This document shows, piece after piece, positions 1-4,660 of a DNA stretch of 10,756 nt. Position 1 is the first letter of the stretch; every line of letters begins with the position of its first letter. Under the pieces are notes generated by a model. It was not told the DNA's origin, ran no database searches, and saw only the letters and a list, made by a program, of their open reading frames with translations. Where the stretch lies: the NCBI GenBank assembly GCA_041648755.1, contig JBAZOJ010000122.1, positions 1 through 10,756 of the forward strand, in the 5' to 3' direction. The DNA comes from JBAZOJ01 sp041648755 (GTDB lineage: Bacteria > Planctomycetota > B143-G9). Both the position numbers and the translations under genes were made by a program.

Positions 1-2256
1 CACCTGACGACGTGCTGCATAGTCCAGCAAAAGACTGGCCGGAGCAAGGTTGCGATCAAGGGCCTGCTCGATAATTTGAGCAGCGAGAGGATGATCCTGC
101 CGGTAGAAGGTATCGCCGGTCTTCTCGGCTTCTTTCCAGTCGAAGTTGTACCAGCCTTTTTGGGCTCGTGTGCCGGTGTATTCGAAGCGTGGCCGGTCTG
201 GCTCGAAGAGGGCATCGCCGTCCAACTCAATGCGCGTTAGTTCAAGAAGGCTGCGTTCGCGATTTGACAGGGTTTCGAGTGTCCTGTCCCTGTTGACCCG
301 CAGGCGGGCGCTTACATCCTCATCAAAGTTCTCCAACAATACTTCGCGTGTCTCTGCCATCCGGGCCTGAATCTGCTCTTCCAGTTCAGCCTGAAGCCTG
401 TCGAATGCAGCTTTGATTTCCTCGGTGTTCCGGCAGGTTCGGTACACCTGGGCGATGCGGCGCTCGATATCCACGCCGGATTCGAGGACGCCCAGGACCT
501 CGTCGCTTGCACCGAAGACACCGTCAAACAGCTTGAATTTTTCGCTCAGCAGTTCAAGAACGCGCTGATCGGCTTCATTGCGGCGGTTCAGGAAATTGAC
601 CACAACCACATCGTGCTTCTGCCCGTAGCGGTGGCAACGGCCGATGCGCTGCTCGATGCGCTGGGGATTCCATGGCAGATCGAAGTTCACCACGAGCGAA
701 CAGAACTGAAGATTGACGCCTTCGGCAGCGGCCTCCGTGGCGACAAGGATTGTCGCGCGGTCGGAGAAGTGTTCGACAATTGCAGACTTGATGTCCACAG
801 GCTTGGAGCCGGTGACCATTTCCTGCCCTTCGTGGATCTCACGCCACTGGCGATAGATGCTCGCCGAATGCGGGTCGCTGTTCGATCCATTGATCATCAC
901 GACCTGGTCTTTGTAGCCCCTGGAAGTAAGAAGGTCGAACAAGTACTGCTGCGTACGCCGCGACTCAGTGAAAATGACGGCCTTACGTTGCGCTCCAAGG
1001 CCCACGGCGCGGTCGAAGGCGACACTGAGAGCCGGGATTAACGCCTCGCCCTTGGCGTTCACGGAGATCCTGCGGGCCATCTGTGCGAACGCCCTCAACT
1101 CGGCAAGCTCCGCGCGCAATCGCTCAGGGTCAATGGCAGCGTCTTCTTGCGGACTTCCATCTGTAAGCTCGAACTCCTGTTCAGCCAACTCGTCCTGCAG
1201 TTCGTCAAGGCCCTCAACATCCTCGTCGTCCAAAAGCAGATCAACGGAAGACGGCAAGCTCTCAAGGCGTTTGATCAGGCGCTCAAGGGTGCTTGCGATG
1301 GCGAAGGTCGAGGAAGCCAGGAGTTTGCGCAGCACCAAGGTGATGAGGGTGCGTTGGCTCGCAGGCAGGGCGATCAGTCCGTCCCTCTGCAAGTAGGCTG
1401 AGATGCCTTCGTACAGAGCGAATTCCTCGTCACTCGGCCGGAAATCCTGCGTTACTGCCACGCGCTTAGTAAATGGTATGTACTCGACGACCTGCTTGCG
1501 CAACGTCCGGATGCAGACCGGACTGAGCCGGTCGCGCAACTCAGCATTACGCCGCCTTTCATCTGTGTTCCGGACGAATTGATCACGAAACGACGCAGCG
1601 TCGCCGAACAAGTGGTCGTCAATCACGGTAGCCAGGCCGTAGAGTTCCATGAGTGAGTTTTGCAGAGGAGTGGCCGTTACGAGCAGCTTCGGAGCTTGCG
1701 CCACCGCATCCACAACGCTCCGGGCGAGCTTGCTCGACTTTTTGAAGACATTGCGCAGGCGGTGTGCCTCGTCTATGACGACCAAGTCCCACGGAACACG
1801 GCTGATTTCCTGTGCTTTCGCAGACGCGAAGTGATACGAACAGATGACCAGTTTGTCGGTCACAGCGAAGGGATTGACTTCGCCCGCGGCTGCCAAGGAG
1901 TCGAAAATCCGGGAGTCGAGGACGGCGGTGGGCAGGTAGAATTTCGATTCCAGTTCCTGTTGCCACTGCTTGCGCAGCAGTGCGGGAACGAGAAGAAGAA
2001 TGCGCCGTCTGCGCTCTGCCCAACGCTGGGCTATGACAATGCCTGCCTCGATGGTCTTCCCCAAGCCCACTTCGTCGGCAAGAATCACGCCGCGAGTAAG
2101 CGGCGAGCGAAGGGCAAAAAGCGCGGCGTCCACCTGATGCGGATTGAGGTCAACACGAGCCCCGGCGATGGACCGGGAAAGCGACTCAATACTCCCGGCA
2201 GCCCCCCGTAGCGTGAGTTCAGTCGCCAAAAACTTGCTGTGATACTCGGTCGTCAT
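1..2256 (-). CDS. SNF2-family DEAD/DEAH-box helicase, 5' part only (752 codons, runs off window)
   Basis: The reverse strand is open from ATG at 2256-2254 to base 1, giving 752 codons with no stop. Seen: a Q-motif-like LNPHQVDAA (residues 37-45), Walker A DEVGLGKT (61-68), DEAH (162-165), TATPLQN (194-200), a very acidic linker (about 341-371), then the second RecA lobe with ATEAAAEGVNLQ (506-517) and the arginine-finger motif QRIGRCHRYGQ (536-546). A charged alpha-helical region follows (about 590-680), with further sequence beyond the edge. This is the RapA/SNF2-like ATPase fold that translocates on double-stranded nucleic acid. Relatives are common in DISARM (DrmD-like) and in helicase/methyltransferase restriction islands, but also in RapA-type housekeeping proteins. 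A defence role is therefore inference from family and from nearby mobile DNA. AAGGG lies 9 nt before the ATG. It is the first visible gene of a leftward unit; its partners are outside the window. Confidence 0.93.
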   Translation of the reverse strand, partial: MTTEYHSKFLATELTLRGAAGSIESLSRSIAGARVDLNPHQVDAALFALRSPLTRGVILADEVGLGKTIEAGIVIAQRWAERRRRILLLVPALLRKQWQQELESKFYLPTAVLDSRIFDSLAAAGEVNPFAVTDKLVICSYHFASAKAQEISRVPWDLVVIDEAHRLRNVFKKSSKLARSVVDAVAQAPKLLVTATPLQNSLMELYGLATVIDDHLFGDAASFRDQFVRNTDERRRNAELRDRLSPVCIRTLRKQVVEYIPFTKRVAVTQDFRPSDEEFALYEGISAYLQRDGLIALPASQRTLITLVLRKLLASSTFAIASTLERLIKRLESLPSSVDLLLDDEDVEGLDELQDELAEQEFELTDGSPQEDAAIDPERLRAELAELRAFAQMARRISVNAKGEALIPALSVAFDRAVGLGAQRKAVIFTESRRTQQYLFDLLTSRGYKDQVVMINGSNSDPHSASIYRQWREIHEGQEMVTGSKPVDIKSAIVEHFSDRATILVATEAAAEGVNLQFCSLVVNFDLPWNPQRIEQRIGRCHRYGQKHDVVVVNFLNRRNEADQRVLELLSEKFKLFDGVFGASDEVLGVLESGVDIERRIAQVYRTCRNTEEIKAAFDRLQAELEEQIQARMAETREVLLENFDEDVSARLRVNRDRTLETLSNRERSLLELTRIELDGDALFEPDRPRFEYTGTRAQKGWYNFDWKEAEKTGDTFYRQDHPLAAQIIEQALDRNLAPASLLLDYAARRQV

Positions 2257-2276
2257 TCAGCAATGCCCTTGTTCAT
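2253..2276 (-). other. Possible 7-codon leader ORF overlapping the helicase start
   Basis: On the minus strand an ATG at 2276-2274 opens a short frame reading MNKGIAE. Its TGA overlaps the helicase ATG as ATGA. The AAGGG ribosome-binding candidate for the helicase lies inside it. Translational coupling is possible, but an ORF this short could arise by chance. Confidence 0.15.
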
Positions 2277-2280
2277 GCCT

Positions 2281-2327
2281 GCCTATGTAATAGGCGGTGA
2301 AATTCGTAATCAACAAGGTATATTACG
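2281..2327. promoter_or_regulatory. Candidate promoter/operator of the helicase gene: palindrome and GTAAT half-sites
   Basis: GCCTAT-GTA-ATAGGC (2281-2295) is a perfect 6-bp inverted repeat. CGTAAT (2305-2310) and ATTACG (2322-2327) form a second inverted repeat with an 11-nt spacer. GTAAT/ATTAC therefore occurs three times within 40 bp. On the minus strand a weak promoter can be drawn: TTGTTG (2316-2311), 18 nt, TATTAC (2292-2287). The palindrome would cover its -10 box, as expected for a repressor or autoregulator site. No regulator gene is visible. Confidence 0.35.
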
Positions 2328-2371
2328 GATAGCGTGAAAGTCAAGGGAAAAGGGGGTGGAGGGAGCTATAC

Positions 2372-2396
2372 CGGCCCCCTCAAAACGTGAGACACA
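2372..2396 (+). repeat. Left terminal inverted repeat of the IS3 element
   Basis: It contains CCCCCT at 2375-2380 and GAGACA at 2389-2394, matched by the reverse complement of 3668-3690. GAGACA may also serve as the -35 box of the transposase promoter. Confidence 0.65.
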
Positions 2397-2418
2397 GGAT
2401 AGAGTGATCTCGTATAAT
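2389..2418 (+). promoter_or_regulatory. Probable promoter of the IS3 transposase genes
   Basis: A perfect TATAAT lies at 2413-2418. Eighteen bases upstream is GAGACA (2389-2394), a 4-of-6 match to TTGACA, inside the left terminal repeat. A start around 2425 would place transcription inside the long hairpin that follows, so the mRNA might carry only part of its left arm. Confidence 0.5.
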
Positions 2419-2468
2419 TGCAGTAGCTGATCCGCGAGGCCGGAGGCCGAAGCGGAGAAGCTACTGCA
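2419..2468 (+). repeat. Long hairpin in the IS3 leader (structured module copy 1)
   Basis: TGCAGTAGCT (2419-2428) pairs perfectly with AGCTACTGCA (2459-2468). Inside, TCCGC (2431-2435) can pair with GCGGA (2452-2456), and GGCC-GGA-GGCC (2438-2448) forms a nested mini-hairpin. The 3' side reads GAAGCGGAG (2449-2457). A related module with its own outer stem lies in the IS481 element at 4671-4715. The orfA ribosome-binding site (2481-2486) is outside the stem, so simple sequestration of that site is not what is seen. Confidence 0.8.
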
Positions 2469-2491
2469 GAGCGCGGTCACAGGAGGATGAA

Positions 2492-2788
2492 ATGACCAAG
2501 GAAAGGAAGTTCACGGACGAGCAGAAGGCCGAGATCGCCCTTGATCTCATAGGCGGAAAGCTGTCTCACTCTGAGGTGTGCCGGAAGTGGCAGATCAGTT
2601 CCACCTATGCCTACAAGCTCAAGGATCGGGCGCTGGACCTGCTGCGCGAGGGGATGGGGCATCCCGCCGGAAAGCCGGATGTGAGGATCGAGGTTCTCGA
2701 AAAGAAGATAGCTGACCTGGAGCAGCTTGCCGGGGATCAGGCCCTGGTTATCCGGGCTTTTAAAAAAAGTACCCGGCAAGGTCGGTAG
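2492..2788 (+). CDS. IS3-family transposase OrfA
   Basis: This 98-residue protein is the DNA-binding half of an IS3-type transposase. An N-terminal helix-turn-helix (about residues 8-50, with SEVCRKWQISSTYAYKLKDR) would bind the terminal repeats. A coiled-coil or leucine-zipper segment follows (about 64-90, IEVLEKKIADLEQ), as is usual for multimerisation. Length and order match family norms. The start is well supported: AGGAGG at 2481-2486 lies 5 nt before ATG 2492. The frame ends at TAG 2786-2788, shortly after a run of seven A (2762-2768), where a -1 shift would enter the orfB frame. If it works, it yields a fused OrfAB of about 391 residues; OrfA alone usually acts as a regulator of transposition. 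Confidence 0.9.
   Translation: MTKERKFTDEQKAEIALDLIGGKLSHSEVCRKWQISSTYAYKLKDRALDLLREGMGHPAGKPDVRIEVLEKKIADLEQLAGDQALVIRAFKKSTRQGR
2762..2768 (+). promoter_or_regulatory. A7 slippery run, probable -1 frameshift site between orfA and orfB
   Basis: In the orfA frame codons 91 and 92 are AAA AAA, followed by A. The orfB frame (-1) has a TAA at 2761-2763 and is open from 2764 onward, so the earliest possible entry point is exactly this A-run. IS3 elements typically make OrfAB by -1 slippage on A-rich heptamers. The phase here (T then AAA AAA A) is not the textbook A AAA AAG phase, so efficiency is uncertain. Confidence 0.6.
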
Positions 2789-2793
2789 CCGAG

Positions 2794-3666
2794 ATGTTAC
2801 ACCGGTCAGATCTCGATTCTGCCGCGAGGCTCGCACGGGCGATGGAGATCCCGCGAGCCACTTTTCATCGGTGGGTGTCCGGCTCAGGTGGAGGTCGGGG
2901 CGCGCGGACGGCGCGGAAACGACCCGTGGCTGAGGACCATGGACTTGTCGAGAAGGTGCGCGAACTGTGCAGTCGTGAACGGCACGCGACCTACGGCCAT
3001 CGGCGCATCCGGGCTCTGTTGCTCAAGGAAGAGGGACTGCGTGTCAACCGCAAGACCGTACTGGCGATCATGCACGCGCTCGGTTTGACGCAGGAGCGCC
3101 TCCGCTGGAAGGCCGCGCGGCCCCGGCGCATCGAGCGAATGGCGCCGGACGCTCCGAATCGGGCATGGCAGATCGACATGACCAGCTTTGCCCTTTCCGA
3201 CCTGACGCCGCTGTTCCTGATCGTGGTCATCGACTGCTGCACACGCAAGATCGTCGGCTGGAGCCTCGACCGGCGATGCCGGGCCAAGGAGTGGGTGAGC
3301 GCGCTACGCACCGCACTGGACTGCCAGGGACTCGGTGACCGCGAACAGCTTTCGAGTCTTGTCCTGCGCTCGGACAACGGTGCTCAGCCTTGCTCGAAGC
3401 ACTTCGTCGAGACGCTCGGTCACTTGGGCATCCGGAGCCAGTATACGGGCTACAACGCGCCCGATGACAACGCCTTTGTCGAGCGGGTGATACGGACAAT
3501 CAAGGAAGAGGAAATCTGGCCGAACTCCTTCGACATGTGGTCCGAGGCGCACGCCGCGATCGACGACTACGTCCGGTTCTACAATAACAACCGAATCCAC
3601 TCGGCGCTCGACTATCGAACGCCGATCGAGGCGGAGGCGGCTTGCCTCTCTCCAAAAGCCGCTTAA
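2794..3666 (+). CDS. IS3-family transposase OrfB (DDE catalytic domain)
   Basis: This 290-residue protein is the catalytic half of the transposase, with an integrase-like RNase H fold. An HTH_21-like segment (HATYGHRRIRALL, about 64-76) precedes the core. Catalytic residues are visible: D128 in WQIDMT, D194 in LRSDNG and E230 in DDNAFVE, with 35 residues between the second D and the E. That is the DD(35)E spacing of IS3 elements. The C-terminal YNNNRIHSALDYRTP (263-277) is also typical. All key residues are present and the frame is uninterrupted, so it may be functional. ATG 2794 is the first ATG in the frame, but there is no strong ribosome-binding site, and the natural product is probably the frameshifted OrfAB entering at 2764-2767. 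The subgroup within IS3 is not assigned. Confidence 0.92.
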   Translation: MLHRSDLDSAARLARAMEIPRATFHRWVSGSGGGRGARTARKRPVAEDHGLVEKVRELCSRERHATYGHRRIRALLLKEEGLRVNRKTVLAIMHALGLTQERLRWKAARPRRIERMAPDAPNRAWQIDMTSFALSDLTPLFLIVVIDCCTRKIVGWSLDRRCRAKEWVSALRTALDCQGLGDREQLSSLVLRSDNGAQPCSKHFVETLGHLGIRSQYTGYNAPDDNAFVERVIRTIKEEEIWPNSFDMWSEAHAAIDDYVRFYNNNRIHSALDYRTPIEAEAACLSPKAA

Positions 3667-3670
3667 TTTT
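3637..3670 (+). terminator. Possible intrinsic terminator at the end of orfB
   Basis: GCGGCTT (3637-3643) pairs with AAGCCGC (3656-3662) around a 12-nt loop and is followed by TTAATTTT. The stem overlaps the last codons and abuts the stop of orfB. The T-tract is interrupted by AA, so strength is doubtful. Confidence 0.4.
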
Positions 3671-3690
3671 GTCTCGCTTTCAGGGGGACA
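3668..3690 (-). repeat. Right terminal inverted repeat of the IS3 element
   Basis: Read inward on the minus strand it begins TGTCCCCCTGAAAG and continues CGAGACA, matching the left end apart from the first bases and a 2-nt indel. Confidence 0.65.
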
Positions 3691-3970
3691 GTACGGGAGC
3701 GGCGGATTCTTCAGCCGACGGTCGGAGAGATTTCCGGGGCACTGCGTCGGGAGTCAGGTTGGGTGTTGCGGAAGGTCAGCGGCGTGGATTGACAAAACGG
3801 GGGGGCGGGGCGGACATTGATGACCCTCCTTCGCCGCGCCTATGGAGGGCAAGATGATGATTGATGAATGACGAATAAGAGAGGAGACGGGCGAGAAGCG
3901 AAGGCCAGCGAGGGCAAAGAACGCGCCGGGACGGACGCGTTTACTTTGAGACCCGAACAGCCCGGGCAGT

Positions 3971-4016
3971 GAAGCCAGTCTTTAGTCCCCGCCTGAGGCG
4001 GACCTTGCTCCGTCTG
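3971..4016 (+). repeat. Hairpin repeat module, copy 1
   Basis: It begins GAAGCCAGTC, contains CCGCC-TGA-GGCGG, which can fold into a short stem, and ends GGACCTTGCTC then CGTCTG. A second copy lies at 4547-4592, followed in the reverse module order by related flanking sequence, as if modules had been shuffled. Confidence 0.65.
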
Positions 4017-4066
4017 TAGCTGATCCTGCGGAGAGCAGCCAAGAAAGCCATTGCCAAGCTGGTGCA

Positions 4067-4261
4067 TGGCGTTCCCGGGGCGACCAACAGCCAAGATTGC
4101 CAGGTGCCCAGCATGTCCCTTGAAGGTGCAAGCCCAGCTTTCGCTTGAAGGCGCACTGTGCCGTGGCGTTCCCGGGGCGACCAACAGCCAAGATTGCCAG
4201 GTGCCCAGCATGTCCCTTGAAGGTGCAAGCCCAGCTCTCGCCTTGAAGGCGCGCTGTGCCG
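4067..4261 (+). repeat. 97/98-bp tandem direct repeat, two copies plus a degenerate third start
   Basis: Bases 4067-4139 are identical to 4164-4236 over 73 bp. The rest of the unit (about 24 bp) is similar with a 1-bp indel and a few substitutions, giving units of 97 and 98 bp. A third unit appears to start at 4262 (TGGCGCTCC) and decays at once. The unit contains CTTG-AAGGTG-CAAG, a small stem. Because 97 is not a multiple of three, a protein frame would shift between copies, which argues against coding. Confidence 0.9.
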
Positions 4262-4391
4262 TGGCGCTCCTACCCAGTATCCCCCCGAAGGGTGACGGGG
4301 TAGCGGCTTTTCGTTAGTAGCGGTCTTCCCCGAACCCATATTGGCCTGTCATGAGCATCACGGAAGCAGCCGATGAAGCCAGGCGTGGCGA

Positions 4392-4419
4392 GCATTGATG
4401 AGTGATGATTGATGAATGG
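4392..4419 (+). repeat. 7-bp tandem array (AATGA type), four units
   Basis: Units are GCATTGA, TGAGTGA, TGATTGA and TGAATGG. It is a diverged member of the same 7-bp class as 4464-4484 and 6026-6088; a further short run lies at 3858-3878 (TGATTGA, TGAATGA, CGAATAA). Confidence 0.6.
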
Positions 4420-4428
4420 CCGGAGCCA

Positions 4429-4456
4429 GTCCGTCGTCTGTCGTCCGTCGTCTGTC
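4429..4456 (+). repeat. 7-bp tandem array GTCYGTC, four units
   Basis: Units are GTCCGTC, GTCTGTC, GTCCGTC, GTCTGTC. It is preceded by GGCCGGAGCCA and followed by GTTGCGAG and then by an AATGA-type array. The same order recurs at 6005-6088. Confidence 0.8.
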
Positions 4457-4463
4457 GTTGCGA

Positions 4464-4484
4464 GAAATGAACAATGAGCAATGG
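4464..4484 (+). repeat. 7-bp tandem array (AATGA type), three units
   Basis: Units are GAAATGA, ACAATGA and GCAATGG, running straight into GCCGAGGCCA and the next GTCYGTC array. Confidence 0.65.
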
Positions 4485-4493
4485 CCGAGGCCA

Positions 4494-4521
4494 GTCCGTC
4501 GTCTGTCGTCCGTCGTCCGTC
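4494..4521 (+). repeat. 7-bp tandem array GTCYGTC, second block, four units
   Basis: Units are GTCCGTC, GTCTGTC, GTCCGTC, GTCCGTC, followed by GCTGATCC. It is a near-duplicate of the array at 4429-4456, including the AATGG-CCGRGGCCA sequence in front of it. Confidence 0.8.
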
Positions 4522-4546
4522 GCTGATCCAGCGGCGAGCGGCCTTC

Positions 4547-4592
4547 GAAGCCAGTCCGGGGTCTCCGCCAGTGGGCGGACCTTGCTCTGTCC
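4547..4592 (+). repeat. Hairpin repeat module, copy 2
   Basis: It begins GAAGCCAGTC, contains TCCGCC-AGTG-GGCGGA and then GGACCTTGCTC, as in the copy at 3971-4016. The arms of the stem are kept while the loop differs (AGTG here, TGA in copy 1). Confidence 0.65.
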
Positions 4593-4622
4593 GGTGTCCG
4601 GAGGGCGAGCGGTCTGATCAGG

Positions 4623-4660
4623 ACATGGGTAACACTTTATTCTCATCACATAGGTAACAC
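4623..4660 (+). repeat. Left end of the IS481 element: two transposase-binding-like boxes
   Basis: Two 13-bp boxes differ at a single base (ACATRGGTAACAC) and begin 25 bp apart. The inner box overlaps the transposase stop codon (TGA, complement of 4646-4648). Confidence 0.8.

Larger units (their letters stand above)
2372..3690 (+). mobile_element. IS3-family insertion sequence
   Basis: The element carries two overlapping-frame transposase genes and imperfect terminal inverted repeats. The left end reads inward CGG-CCCCCT-CAAAA then GTGAGACA (2372-2396). The right end reads inward on the minus strand TGT-CCCCCT-GAAAG then CGAGACA (3690 down to 3668). CCCCCT, AAA and GAGACA are shared in the same order. 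The right tip has the TG expected of IS3 ends, but the left tip reads CG, so the left boundary could be off by a few bases or the tip mutated. No clear target duplication is seen: TAC occurs at 2369-2371 and 3692-3694 but fits only loosely. The element lies about 115 bp upstream of the helicase start, outside its coding region. Confidence 0.85.
3691..4617. other. Repeat-mosaic intergenic region without a credible gene
   Basis: About 930 bp between the two insertion sequences. Open frames here are short and overlap on both strands, or run through a tandem repeat whose unit (97 bp) is not a multiple of three, so I do not call genes. The region is built from recurring modules: 7-bp arrays (3858-3878, 4392-4419, 4464-4484 and the GTCYGTC arrays), two copies of a CCGCC/GGCGG hairpin module (3971-4016, 4547-4592), related GCTGATCC-GCGG segments (4020-4040, 4522-4543) and the 97-bp tandem repeat (4067-4261). 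A small inverted repeat CCCTCC/GGAGGG lies at 3824-3849. No tRNA or other RNA gene was recognised. Confidence 0.7.

Noticed and set aside
613..1041. Plus-strand open frames of about 140-180 codons (613-1041, 968-1396, 1660-2211)
   Set aside because: All are antisense shadows of the helicase, which shows ordered motifs over the whole interval.
2419..2468. Integron attC site
   Set aside because: The size and hairpin suggested it, but no GTTRRRY-type core sites flank the stem, and the module sits inside an IS3 leader.
3789..3820. Promoter at TTGACA 3789-3794
   Set aside because: The following 20 bases are almost all G and C, with no -10-like sequence and no gene downstream.
4067..4261. CRISPR array
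   Set aside because: The repeats are 97 bp, directly adjacent and only two in number, with no unique spacers between short repeats.
3840..4339. Overlapping minus-strand open frames of 120-130 codons across the tandem repeat
   Set aside because: The 97-bp unit shifts frame between copies, the same peptide reappears in different frames, and there is no ribosome-binding site or domain. It is repeat DNA, not a gene.
4314..4649. Minus-strand open frame of 111 codons through the 7-bp arrays
   Set aside because: Its product is a translation of GTCYGTC and AATGA-type repeats, and it overlaps the end of the IS481 element.
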